Shown here: one piece after another, positions 10,081-19,125 of the stretch | How positions within the stretch are numbered: the first letter of the stretch is position 1 | Layout of the letters: every line of letters starts with the position of its first letter | From: Variovorax sp. KK3 | GTDB lineage: Bacteria > Pseudomonadota > Gammaproteobacteria > Burkholderiales > Burkholderiaceae_C | DNA: 42,245 bases | Assembly (NCBI RefSeq): GCF_001984055.1 | Contig: NZ_LYVO01000067.1 | Coordinates: forward strand, 1 to 42,245 | Reading direction: 5' to 3' | Translations under genes and position numbers: made by a program | The notes under the pieces: model-generated | What the model saw: only the letters and a program-made list of their open reading frames with translations | Told to the model about the DNA's origin: nothing | The model's database searches: none

Positions 10081-10728
10081 TCAGCCGTCGCGCTCGTCGT
10101 CGCTCCGTTCGTCGAGCAGCCCGAGCGCGGTCGTCTGCCAGATGTCCATCAGGCGTGCGAAGCGCTTGCTCTCGCCACTCATCAGCTTGCGGATGCTCAT
10201 GCCGCGCGCGATGGAGTAGGTCAGCAGCACCACGTCTTCGGCCGCCTCCTCGTCGCAACCGGCGTCGACGAAGGCCCGCAGCCACGCGTGCTCGACCGAG
10301 AGGCGGTACTGGCGGGCCAGCTTCTTGACCGCCACGCCCAGCTCCGAATCGGCGCCGACCATCATGAGGTCGAGCGAAAGATAGAAGTCGTCGCCCAGGA
10401 AGAACTCGCGGCTGTCGCGCACCAGTGCGTCGAGCAGCGCGGCCGGCTCCTTGCGCGCGTTCTCGATGCGGCGTGTGGACGCGGCCGAGGTGCGGCGGTA
10501 CACGGCTTCGAGCGCTTCGAGCACCAGGTCGTCCTTCAGCGGAAAGTGATGGGTCTGTGCGCCGCGCGACACGCCGGCCTGGTCGGCCACCTCGGCGATG
10601 CGAAAGCCGGCATAGCGCTTCTTCTTCAACAGCTCGATGGCACCCTCGACCAGGCGCTGCTGCATCTCCGATGCGCGCTGCGCCTGGGTGCGCCGGGCCG
10701 GTGCGGCCGTGGCTTCGTCTTTGCTCAT
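10081..10728 (-). CDS. TetR-family regulator of the gentisate operon
   Basis: The protein has 215 residues. The TetR DNA-binding domain (about 20-75) contains the helix-turn-helix YAGFRIAEVADQAGVSRGAQTHHFPLKDDLV. The rest is an alpha-helical ligand-binding domain without recognisable specificity. Start ATG 10728 overlaps the stop of the FAH-family gene upstream (four-base ATGA overlap, 10725-10728). It is therefore transcribed within the operon it probably represses, and the perfect inverted repeat at 13896-13913 in the operon promoter is the natural candidate operator. A much longer in-frame opening running to 11853 is rejected, because it would overlap two intact genes. Confidence 0.9.
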   Translation of the reverse strand: MSKDEATAAPARRTQAQRASEMQQRLVEGAIELLKKKRYAGFRIAEVADQAGVSRGAQTHHFPLKDDLVLEALEAVYRRTSAASTRRIENARKEPAALLDALVRDSREFFLGDDFYLSLDLMMVGADSELGVAVKKLARQYRLSVEHAWLRAFVDAGCDEEAAEDVVLLTYSIARGMSIRKLMSGESKRFARLMDIWQTTALGLLDERSDDERDG

Positions 10729-11606
10729 CGCGCCTCGCTCACGTGGAACTGCATCTCGCCGAGGCGTTCGCAGGCCACGCGCACCACGTCGCCGGGCAAC
10801 ACCGGCCCCACGCCCTCGGGCGTGCCGGTGAGGATGACGTCGCCGGGGTGCAGGGTGTACACGCGCGAGGCGAACGCGATCAGGTCGGGAATGTCCACCG
10901 TCATCGCGCCGGTCGAGCTGTGCTGCCGGCGCTCGCCATTGACCCACAGCGACATGGTGAGCGCATGCGGGTCGTCGACTTCGTCGGCGGTGACCAGCGA
11001 CGGGCCCAGCACCGTGTAGCTGTCGGGCGACTTGCGGTAGCTGCGTTCTTCCGCACCACGCACCGTCATGTCGAGCCCGATGGTGTAGCCGGCCACGTGC
11101 TGCAACGCATCGGCGCGTGCGATGTTGCGGCCGGGCTTGCCGATGACCAGGGCCAGCTCCAGCTCGTGGTCGGTGCGCCGGTCCGGCAGCACGATCTGCA
11201 CGCCTTCGGCGGCGCCGGCGATCGAGGCGCTGGCCTTGAGGAACAGGCCGTACTTGTCGACCGGCCGCTCCACGCCCTCGAGCGCCTTGGCATGCACGCC
11301 GTGGTCGATGCCGGGCTGGATGGCGTCTTGCGCCACGTGCAGCTTGTAGTTGGCCGGGGCCGCCATGATCTTGGTCGGCCGCGTGATCGGGCTGTGCAGC
11401 GTGACTTCTGCCAGGGCATGCGAAGCGGCCGTGGCGCGCAGGTCGGCGATGGCCGGACGCAGCGCGTCGAGGTGCACCAGCAGCGGATCGCCGGCCAGGC
11501 CGAGCCAGCGCGTGGCCGGGATGAGTTCGAGCGCGGCGGAGACGTCGAGCACGCGGTCGCCCTCGATCAGGCCGAGGCGGTCGGTGTTGAAACGGCAGAT
11601 CTTCAT
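10725..11606 (-). CDS. Fumarylacetoacetate hydrolase-family protein (likely fumaryl- or maleylpyruvate hydrolase)
   Basis: The protein has 293 residues: an N-terminal cap (1-75) then the FAH fold with metal-binding Glu residues in DHELELALVIGKPGR, the conserved IGLDMTVR, KSPDSYTVLGPSLV and the terminal LTGTPEGVGPVLPGD. In gentisate catabolism the ring-cleavage product maleylpyruvate is either hydrolysed directly to D-malate and pyruvate, or isomerised and then hydrolysed as fumarylpyruvate. No glutathione-dependent isomerase gene is seen nearby, so direct hydrolysis is possible. ATG 11606 overlaps the stop of the hydroxylase gene by four bases, and its own stop overlaps the TetR start likewise. 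Confidence 0.88.
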   Translation of the reverse strand: MKICRFNTDRLGLIEGDRVLDVSAALELIPATRWLGLAGDPLLVHLDALRPAIADLRATAASHALAEVTLHSPITRPTKIMAAPANYKLHVAQDAIQPGIDHGVHAKALEGVERPVDKYGLFLKASASIAGAAEGVQIVLPDRRTDHELELALVIGKPGRNIARADALQHVAGYTIGLDMTVRGAEERSYRKSPDSYTVLGPSLVTADEVDDPHALTMSLWVNGERRQHSSTGAMTVDIPDLIAFASRVYTLHPGDVILTGTPEGVGPVLPGDVVRVACERLGEMQFHVSEAR

Positions 11607-12850
11607 GGGGTTTCCTGTAGCAGCTTCGAAGGGGTGGTGGGGGTGGCGACGATCGGCAGGTCGGGCTTCCAGAGCCAGTCGAGGCATCGATGGAAGTCTT
11701 CGGCGTTGCGCTCCTGCCATTGGGCCGAGCGCACCTCGGCCTGTGCGCCGTCGCAGTGGTACTGCTCCCACAGCGCGCGCGACTCGAGCTGGACGCGGGC
11801 GGTGCGCAGGAAGCGCTGTTGCTCGAAGGCCTTGAACGCGTGCGCAAAGTCACCGTCGAAACGCGTGACGAGCGACGGCAGCAGCACCGCGTCTTCGAGC
11901 GCCATGCCGGCGCCCTGCGCGAGCGACTGCAGCGTGGCGTGCGCCGAGTCGCCGAGCAGCGTGACGCGGCCTTCGCACCAGCGCCGCACCGGATGGCGGT
12001 CGGCGATGGACCAGCGCCGCTCCAGGCTGACCAGAGCCAGCACGTCGCGCACCTCGGGCCGTGCGTGGGCGGTGATGGCTTCGAGGTGCTCGCGGTAGCG
12101 CGCGTTGTCCTCGGCCGCCACGCCGGCGGGCACCTGCACGACCACGACGATGTTCATCTCGGCGCGGTCGCGCAGCGGGTAGTAGATGACGTGGAAGCCC
12201 GGGCCGGTCCACATGGTCACGCCGGTGTGCTGGCGGATGCTGGCGGGCGCTTCGGCCATCGGCACGATGGTGCGATGCGCGACGTAGCCGGTGTCGCGCG
12301 AGGCGTCGTTCGGATGCAGCTGTGCGCGCAGCCGCGAGCGCAGCCCGTCGGCGGCGATGACGGCGGCGCCGGCGATGGTGCGGCCGTCGCTGGTGGTGAC
12401 GCAGGCGCCGGTCTCGGTGTGATCGAAGCGGGCCACGGTGGTCGACTGGTTGAGGTCGATGCCGGGATGCGCGCGGCACGCATCGACGAGCAGCTCGTGC
12501 AGGTCCACCCGATGGATCGCCATGTAGGGCGAACCGCCGTAGCGCGCATCGAAGGCCGGCGTGCGCAGCGGAATGTCGAACAAGGTGGCGCCGCTGTTCA
12601 TGTCGTGCAGGCGCAGCTGCGTGGGCAGGTAGGCCGCTTTGCGCGCGGCCTCTTCGACGCCGAGCGCGCGCAGCATCGGCACGACATTGGGCCCGAGTTG
12701 CACGCCGTAGCCGATCGCGCCGATCTGCTCGGCCTGTTCGAGCAGCCGCACCGGCCATCCCTGGCGTGCGAAGGCCAGAGCGGTGGCGACGCCGCCGATG
12801 CCGCCGCCGACCACGATCACCGGATCGCGTGAAGTGTCCATGGGGGTCAT
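11603..12850 (-). CDS. FAD-dependent aromatic monooxygenase, probably 3-hydroxybenzoate 6-hydroxylase-like
   Basis: This is a class A flavoprotein hydroxylase of about 415 residues. It has the N-terminal Rossmann GGGIGG, the DG motif in VIAADGLRSRLRA and the second FAD motif VTLLGDSAHATLQSLAQG. It sits directly before the ring-cleavage dioxygenase in the operon, so it most likely makes gentisate, either from 3-hydroxybenzoate (6-hydroxylation) or from a related hydroxybenzoate; salicylate 1-hydroxylase-type chemistry cannot be excluded from motifs. Start: ATG 12850 chosen (ATG 12841 and GTG 12892 are in frame). None has a strong Shine-Dalgarno, so translation may be coupled to the upstream stop at 12885. 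Confidence 0.85.
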   Translation of the reverse strand: MTPMDTSRDPVIVVGGGIGGVATALAFARQGWPVRLLEQAEQIGAIGYGVQLGPNVVPMLRALGVEEAARKAAYLPTQLRLHDMNSGATLFDIPLRTPAFDARYGGSPYMAIHRVDLHELLVDACRAHPGIDLNQSTTVARFDHTETGACVTTSDGRTIAGAAVIAADGLRSRLRAQLHPNDASRDTGYVAHRTIVPMAEAPASIRQHTGVTMWTGPGFHVIYYPLRDRAEMNIVVVVQVPAGVAAEDNARYREHLEAITAHARPEVRDVLALVSLERRWSIADRHPVRRWCEGRVTLLGDSAHATLQSLAQGAGMALEDAVLLPSLVTRFDGDFAHAFKAFEQQRFLRTARVQLESRALWEQYHCDGAQAEVRSAQWQERNAEDFHRCLDWLWKPDLPIVATPTTPSKLLQETP

Positions 12851-12884
12851 GTGTTCGATGAGATGAGTGTCGAGGAAAGCGATG

Positions 12885-13874
12885 TCAGGCACAGGCCTGG
12901 CGTTGGTAGAAGTGGCAATGGCGCATGAGCTTCTCGTCGCTCAGTTCCACCACCACCGCGCCTTCGGTGCTGGCGTGCGCGATGCGTTCGAACATCGGCA
13001 AGGCGATCACGTCGCCGAAGGACCAGTCGTAGGTGGCGCTGCCGACCTCGGTGCGGCCCTGGCCCTTCAGCACCACGAGGATCGAGCTGGCGCTGTGGCG
13101 GTAGGGGCGCCCGGTCCAGCCGGCATGGAGGCGATGCACCTTGATGGCGATGGTCGGCATCGAGGGCGCGTCGAGCGTGACGGTGGTACCGAAGTCGGGC
13201 GCCTCGTCGTCGGGCGAACCGGCCTTGGCATCGAGCAGGCGCAGCGTGTCTTGCCAGGCGAAGCGCATTGGCGAGGCCGCCTCCTCGACGACCTTGCTTT
13301 CCCATCCCTCGGGATGTTCTTCGGCCGTCATGGGTTCGAGCAGGTGCACCAAGGGGATGTCGAGGCAGTCGAACCAGAAGGCCTGCTTCGATCCGTCGTG
13401 CCCGTGGCCGTGCCAGTGCCCGCCCGGCGTGATGACGATGTCGCCGCTCTCCATCGGATGTCTGCGCCCGTTGACCACCGAGTACGAGCCCTGCGATTCG
13501 AGGATGACGCGCAGCGCATGCGGTGCATGGCGGTGCGAGCGCGCATGTTCGCCGGGCAGGATCGACTGGTACGCACCGACCAGCGTCCGCGTGGTCGCGA
13601 ACTGGTTGCCCGCCAACGGATTGCGCAGCACGAAGTTGCGCCGCTCCGCGAGGTCGGTGCCGATCAGGCGACCGGCAGCGACCAGCGCCGGACGGATCTC
13701 GTCGTAGCGCCAATGCGCGGGGCCGAAGACGGAGCGCGGCTGCTTCCACATCAGCGGCGGCTCGTGCGCGATCCAGCCGGGGATGCAGTTCACGTCGGCG
13801 ATGCGCGAGATCAGGTCGTCGATGGAACCGAGCGTGTTCCAGGCGGGACTGGCGGGGACGTCGGTCGGGGTCAT
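12885..13874 (-). CDS. Gentisate 1,2-dioxygenase (bicupin ring-cleavage enzyme)
   Basis: The protein has 329 residues and two cupin domains. The first holds the iron site in HARSHRHAPHALR plus GDIVITPGGHWHGHGHD. The second (about 215-320) has HRLHAGWTGRPYRHSAS and FGDVIALP. Gentisate 1,2-dioxygenases (about 340-370 residues) cleave gentisate to maleylpyruvate. The hydroxylase and FAH-family hydrolase that follow fit this pathway exactly. 1-hydroxy-2-naphthoate or salicylate dioxygenases share the fold, so the ring substrate is inferred from context. It is the first gene of the operon, and the promoter and operator candidates lie within 60 bases upstream. Confidence 0.85.
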   Translation of the reverse strand: MTPTDVPASPAWNTLGSIDDLISRIADVNCIPGWIAHEPPLMWKQPRSVFGPAHWRYDEIRPALVAAGRLIGTDLAERRNFVLRNPLAGNQFATTRTLVGAYQSILPGEHARSHRHAPHALRVILESQGSYSVVNGRRHPMESGDIVITPGGHWHGHGHDGSKQAFWFDCLDIPLVHLLEPMTAEEHPEGWESKVVEEAASPMRFAWQDTLRLLDAKAGSPDDEAPDFGTTVTLDAPSMPTIAIKVHRLHAGWTGRPYRHSASSILVVLKGQGRTEVGSATYDWSFGDVIALPMFERIAHASTEGAVVVELSDEKLMRHCHFYQRQACA

Positions 13875-13895
13875 CGGTGACTCGGGTTGAAAGAA

Positions 13896-13913
13896 ACAGA
13901 CTGGATTGTCTGT
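13896..13913 (-). promoter_or_regulatory. Perfect inverted repeat in the gentisate-operon promoter (candidate TetR operator)
   Basis: ACAGAC (13896-13901) and GTCTGT (13908-13913) are exact inverted repeats separated by six bases, 22-39 bases ahead of the dioxygenase start. On the minus strand a TTGATG -35-like hexamer followed after 16 bases by GACAAT overlaps the repeat. The TetR gene encoded in the same operon is the likely ligand-responsive repressor; that pairing is inferred. Confidence 0.5.
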
Positions 13914-13978
13914 ATCTAAGCCGAATCATCAACCAGGGTTTGCCCTGAGCGGCATGGCGGGCAGCCGCCGTCCCGGGC

Positions 13979-14416
13979 CTAAGCCTCGAGCTTGAACAGG
14001 CTCGTCGCCTCCAGCTCCAGCACCATCAGTTCACGCTGGTTGAACAGCCGCCAGCGCCAACGCAGGATGCCCAGCGTCGGCCGCTTCTCAGACAGTCGTA
14101 CCTCGATGACATCGGCCACCAGGCGCAGCGTGTCGCCGGGCCGCACCGGGTTGGGCCACTTCACGTAGGCCAGGCCCGGCGAGGCAAAGGACTCGCTGCC
14201 TTCGAGGGCAGCCTTGGCGACGAGGCGCATCGCGATGCCACAGGTGTGCCAGCCGCTCGCGATCAGGCCGCCGAAGGGGCCTTCGGCGGCCGCGGCTGCG
14301 TCGGTGTGGAACCATTGCGGGTCGTAGGCGTTGGCGAACTGCAGCACCTCCGCTTCGGTGATCGCGTAGGGGCCGGCCTCGATGACCTGGCCATTATGGA
14401 AATCGGCGAACTTCAT
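13979..14416 (-). CDS. MaoC-like hot-dog hydratase
   Basis: The protein has 145 residues and a single hot-dog domain. The hydratase signature is visible in ANAYDPQWFHTD (catalytic Asp and His) followed by FGGLIASGWHT. Such proteins hydrate enoyl-CoA or related acyl thioesters. Start ATG 14416 lies 10 bases beyond the boxA stop, so it is probably the last gene of the boxCBA operon and could hydrate an intermediate of the dehydroadipyl-CoA branch. It could also serve unrelated acyl-CoA metabolism. A longer reading upstream into boxA is rejected as overlap. Confidence 0.82.
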   Translation of the reverse strand: MKFADFHNGQVIEAGPYAITEAEVLQFANAYDPQWFHTDAAAAAEGPFGGLIASGWHTCGIAMRLVAKAALEGSESFASPGLAYVKWPNPVRPGDTLRLVADVIEVRLSEKRPTLGILRWRWRLFNQRELMVLELEATSLFKLEA

Positions 14417-14426
14417 GCCGCGGAGA

Positions 14427-15716
14427 TCAATAGGTCTCCAGGTGCAAACGGCCTTCGCGCTTGAGCGAGGCACCGACGGTGTCCCAGTCGAGACCGGCTT
14501 CCACCGCCACATCGCGCAGTGCCAGCACCACGCCCTCTTCCATGCTCTTCAGGCCGCACACGTAGATGTGGCTTTGCCCATCCTTCAGCAGCGCGACGAG
14601 GTCGGCGGCGCGTTCGCGCATCGCGTCCTGCACGTAGCGCTTGGGCTGGCCCGGCGTGCGCGAGAAGGCGAAGTTGATGTCGATGAAGTCCTTGGGCAGG
14701 TTCTGCAGCGGGCCGAAGTACGGCAGCTCCTGCTGCGTGCGCGCGCCGAAGAAGAGCATGAGCTTGCCTCCCTCGAACTTGCCGCTCTTGCGCAGGCGCC
14801 GGCGCCATTCGGTCATGGCGCGCATGGGTGCGCTGCCGGTGCCGGTGCAGATCATCACGATGTGCGACTTGGGATGGTTCGGCATCAGGAAGGAGCTGCC
14901 GAAGGGGCCGATGACCTGGACCTTGTCGCCCACCTTGAGGTCGCACACGTAGTTGCTGGCGACGCCGCGCACCGGGTTGCCCTGGTGGTCCTGCAGCACG
15001 CGCTTCACCGTGAGCGAGATGTTGTTGTAGCCGGGCCGCTCGCCGTTGCGAGGGCTGGCGATGGAGTACTGGCGCGCGAAATGCGCCTTGCCGTTGGCAT
15101 CGGTGCCGGGCGGGATGATCGCGATCGACTGGCCTTCGAGCACCGGGAAGGGCATGGCGCCGAAGTCCAGCACGATGTGGTGCGTCTGGTTCTCGTAGCC
15201 GGCCTCGGTGCAGTTGAAGTTGCCGACCACGGTCGCGGTGGTGGGCGTCTTCGGCGGGAACAGGTTGGTGTACGCGTGCGCGGCCGACCACGGGGGCACG
15301 GTGGCGCCGTACTGCGCGGAGTTGAAGGGCACCTCGCCGGGCGCGGCGGCGGGCTGCGGCGATGCGGCGGGCTGGGCCTGCGCCTGGATCACCACCTCGT
15401 CGGCGGAGGCCACGCCCTCGGCTTCGAGCTGCTCGGGGCTGAGTTCAGCGGGCAGTTCGTCCCAGGTGAGCTGCTCTTCGATGGAATAGGCACGGGCCAC
15501 GGGCATGGTGCGCCAGTTGTCGATCGAGCCCGTCGGGCACGGCGAGATGCAGGCCATGCAGCCGTTGCACACGTCGGCCCGCACCACGTAGTTGCGGTCG
15601 TCGTGCGTGATGGCGTCGACGGGGCAGGTCGCCTCGCAGGTGTTGCAGCGGATGCAGATCTCGGGGTCGATCAGGTGCTGCTTGATGACGCCGACTTGGA
15701 TGGTGGCCATGTCCAT
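14427..15716 (-). CDS. boxA: Benzoyl-CoA 2,3-epoxidase reductase component BoxA
   Basis: The protein has 429 residues, as usual for BoxA. The N-terminal ferredoxin part carries two [4Fe-4S] motifs, CIRCNTCEATCP and CNGCMACISPCP. A variable Ala/Pro/Glu linker follows (about 85-130), then the ferredoxin-NADP reductase domains with the FAD motif RQYSIAS and the NADPH motifs CTGTGSAPMR and YVCGLKSMEEG. BoxA passes electrons from NADPH to the diiron oxygenase BoxB. Start ATG 15716 has AGGAGA six bases upstream; the internal ATG 15710 is less likely. It is separated from boxB by 140 bases holding a large palindromic repeat. In-frame readings that run on past 15716 through boxB are artefacts. Confidence 0.95.
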   Translation of the reverse strand: MDMATIQVGVIKQHLIDPEICIRCNTCEATCPVDAITHDDRNYVVRADVCNGCMACISPCPTGSIDNWRTMPVARAYSIEEQLTWDELPAELSPEQLEAEGVASADEVVIQAQAQPAASPQPAAAPGEVPFNSAQYGATVPPWSAAHAYTNLFPPKTPTTATVVGNFNCTEAGYENQTHHIVLDFGAMPFPVLEGQSIAIIPPGTDANGKAHFARQYSIASPRNGERPGYNNISLTVKRVLQDHQGNPVRGVASNYVCDLKVGDKVQVIGPFGSSFLMPNHPKSHIVMICTGTGSAPMRAMTEWRRRLRKSGKFEGGKLMLFFGARTQQELPYFGPLQNLPKDFIDINFAFSRTPGQPKRYVQDAMRERAADLVALLKDGQSHIYVCGLKSMEEGVVLALRDVAVEAGLDWDTVGASLKREGRLHLETY

Positions 15717-15753
15717 GTAGTTCTCCTGGAGCGCGCAATGCGCTCGTCTCGAG

Positions 15754-15846
15754 CCCTCTCCCCTCGGGGAGAGGGTTGGGTGAGGGCGCGGCGTTGGTCG
15801 TGGGCACGCCGCCCCCTCACCCCGCCCTCTCCCCGGGGGGAGAGGG
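15754..15846. repeat. REP/BIME-like palindromic element between boxB and boxA
   Basis: There are two hairpins: CCCTCTCCCC (15754-15763) with GGGGAGAGGG (15766-15775), and CCCTCTCCCC (15825-15834) with GGGGAGAGGG (15837-15846). Between them GGGTGAGGG (15778-15786) pairs with CCCTCACCC (15815-15823), so the whole element is also one long imperfect palindrome. This looks like the CCCTCWCCC-type extragenic palindromes scattered in many proteobacteria. Placed inside an operon it can attenuate transcription or stabilise the upstream mRNA. Confidence 0.8.
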
Positions 15847-15856
15847 AGTTTCCGGG

Positions 15857-17284
15857 TCAACCGAAGCGAACGTACTCGAAATCCACCGGCTGGCGGTTGA
15901 TGCCCATCACCGGCGGTGCGATCCAGCCGGCGAACTTGCCGGGGTCGACCACGCGGCCCATCAACGATGCCACGAAGGCGAAGTCTTCGCCGGTCGGCAG
16001 CCATTCGTCCTTCTTGGCGGCCCATTCGGCTTCGTTCACCACGCGGCCTTCGGGCGACATCTTGATGCCGGCGAGCGCGCCGATCTGGCGATTGAAGGCC
16101 TTGTGCGGCACGGTCAGGCGCGTCGGGATGCCGGCCTTCTCGAGCACCTTGTTCCAGCGGCTCACGCCGGCCACCGAGTCCTTGATGAAGTCGTCGCGCA
16201 GCACTTCGTTGAGCGCGTTGAGCATCGGCACTTCCTTCTCTTGCAGCTGGCCGTTCTGCACTTCGAGCACCTTGTAGGTCTGGCCCTTGAGCACGTGGTC
16301 GTCGGTGCGCTTGCCTTCTTCGTAGCGGCCCTTCAGGCCCGAGCTGTAGAAGATGGCGGCGTTGCTCGACTGGTCGGCGCCGAAGAGGTCGATGGTGACG
16401 CTGTAGTGGAAGTTCAGGTAGCGCTGGATGGTGCCCAGGTCGATCGCGCCGGCCGCGCGCACCTTGGCCGGGTCGTCGGTCTTGAGCTCGTTCATCACCT
16501 GCGCGGTGCGGCTCAGCACGCGCGAGACGCCGCTTTCGCCCACGAACATGTGATGCGCTTCTTCGGTGAGCATGAACTTCGTGGTGCGCGCGAGCGGGTC
16601 GAAGGCGCTCTCGGCCAGGGCCGACAGCTGGAACTTGCCGTCGCGGTCGGTGAAGTAGGTGAACATGAAGAAGGCCAGCCAGTCCGGCGTCTTCTCGTTG
16701 AAGGCGCCCAGGATGCGCGGGTTGTTCTCGTCGCCCGAGGTGCGCTGCAAGAGCGCCTCGGCTTCTTCGCGGCCGTCGCGGCCGAAGTGCTTGTGCAGCA
16801 GGTAGACCATGGCCCACAGGTGGCGGCCCTCTTCCACGTTGATCTGGAACAGGTTGCGCAGGTCGTACATGCTGGGCGCGGTCAGGCCCAGGTGGCGCTG
16901 CTGCTCGACCGACGCCGGCTCGGTGTCGCCCTGCGTGACGATGATGCGGCGCAGGTTGGCGCGGTGTTCGCCGGGCACGTCCTGCCAGGCCTTCTCGCCC
17001 TTGTGGTCGCCGAAGTGGATCTCGCGGGCGGCATCGCCCGGGTTCAGGAAGATGCCCCAGCGGTAGTCGCGCATCTTCACGTGGCCGAACTGGGCCCAGC
17101 CCTGCGGGTCGACGCTGACCGCCGTGCGCAGGTACACCTCGTGGTTGGTCGAGCCCTCGGGGCCGACGTCGTCCCACCAGTTGATGAAGTTGGGCTGCCA
17201 GCCTTCGAGCGCGCGCTGGAGCGTGCGGTCTTCGCCGAGGTTGACGTTGTTGGGGATCTTCTCGCTGTAGTTGATCGTGCTCAT
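15857..17284 (-). CDS. boxB: Benzoyl-CoA 2,3-epoxidase oxygenase component BoxB
   Basis: The protein has 475 residues, nearly the size of Azoarcus evansii BoxB (473). The diiron ligands known for BoxB (Glu120, Glu150, His153, Asp211, Glu240) appear here as Glu122, Glu152, His155, Asp213 and Glu242, a uniform offset of two (VEEGRH; TYFTDRDG; LTEEAHHMF). The enzyme uses O2 and electrons from BoxA to convert benzoyl-CoA to its 2,3-epoxide. Start ATG 17284 has AAGGAA upstream and matches the family N-terminus; TTG 17299 in frame is rejected. The gene lies 28 bases after boxC in the same operon. Confidence 0.97.
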   Translation of the reverse strand: MSTINYSEKIPNNVNLGEDRTLQRALEGWQPNFINWWDDVGPEGSTNHEVYLRTAVSVDPQGWAQFGHVKMRDYRWGIFLNPGDAAREIHFGDHKGEKAWQDVPGEHRANLRRIIVTQGDTEPASVEQQRHLGLTAPSMYDLRNLFQINVEEGRHLWAMVYLLHKHFGRDGREEAEALLQRTSGDENNPRILGAFNEKTPDWLAFFMFTYFTDRDGKFQLSALAESAFDPLARTTKFMLTEEAHHMFVGESGVSRVLSRTAQVMNELKTDDPAKVRAAGAIDLGTIQRYLNFHYSVTIDLFGADQSSNAAIFYSSGLKGRYEEGKRTDDHVLKGQTYKVLEVQNGQLQEKEVPMLNALNEVLRDDFIKDSVAGVSRWNKVLEKAGIPTRLTVPHKAFNRQIGALAGIKMSPEGRVVNEAEWAAKKDEWLPTGEDFAFVASLMGRVVDPGKFAGWIAPPVMGINRQPVDFEYVRFG

Positions 17285-17312
17285 CGTTGTTCCTTGCAAA
17301 GGGTTCCGTGGG

Positions 17313-18983
<1,671 letters not shown>

Positions 18984-19026
18984 GTCGCGGTCTCCTTGGG
19001 GTGCCTGTGGGGTCAATGAACAATAG

Positions 19027-19081
19027 TGCATTTGGCCTTCGCCATGGCATGCATCATCTTGCATGTTCTGGAGTGCGTCAA
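19027..19081 (-). promoter_or_regulatory. boxC promoter with TGCA(N6)TGCA repressor-site candidate
   Basis: On the minus strand a -35 TTGACG (19076-19081) is followed after 17 bases by a -10 GATGAT (19053-19058). Two TGCA tetramers at 19050-19053 and 19060-19063, exactly six bases apart, bracket this -10. A third TGCA lies at 19027-19030 and a fourth at 19100-19103. TGCA repeats with six-base spacing are the operator elements described for the related BzdR/BoxR repressors of Azoarcus. Repression by occlusion of the -10, relieved by benzoyl-CoA, would follow. Confidence 0.65.
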
Positions 19082-19125
19082 CCCCCTGATGAACTTTTTT
19101 GCAACCGCCGGCTTCCGGCGGCCGT

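Noticed and set aside
10081..11853. 590-codon frame fusing TetR with upstream sequence
   Set aside because: The extra part is an out-of-frame reading of the FAH and hydroxylase genes; TetR starts at 10728.
13956..13969. GGCGG/CCGCC hairpin as terminator of the box operon
   Set aside because: Only five base pairs and no T-tract; too weak to list in this GC-rich sequence.
14382..16277. Long plus-strand reading frame opposite boxA/boxB, and a similar one at 15776-17326
   Set aside because: Both lie antisense to intact box genes, with low-complexity His/Val/Gly composition and no motif.
14427..17177. Single fused 916-codon frame reaching from boxA into boxB
   Set aside because: The N-terminal part is an out-of-frame reading of boxB; BoxA has its own start with Shine-Dalgarno at 15716.
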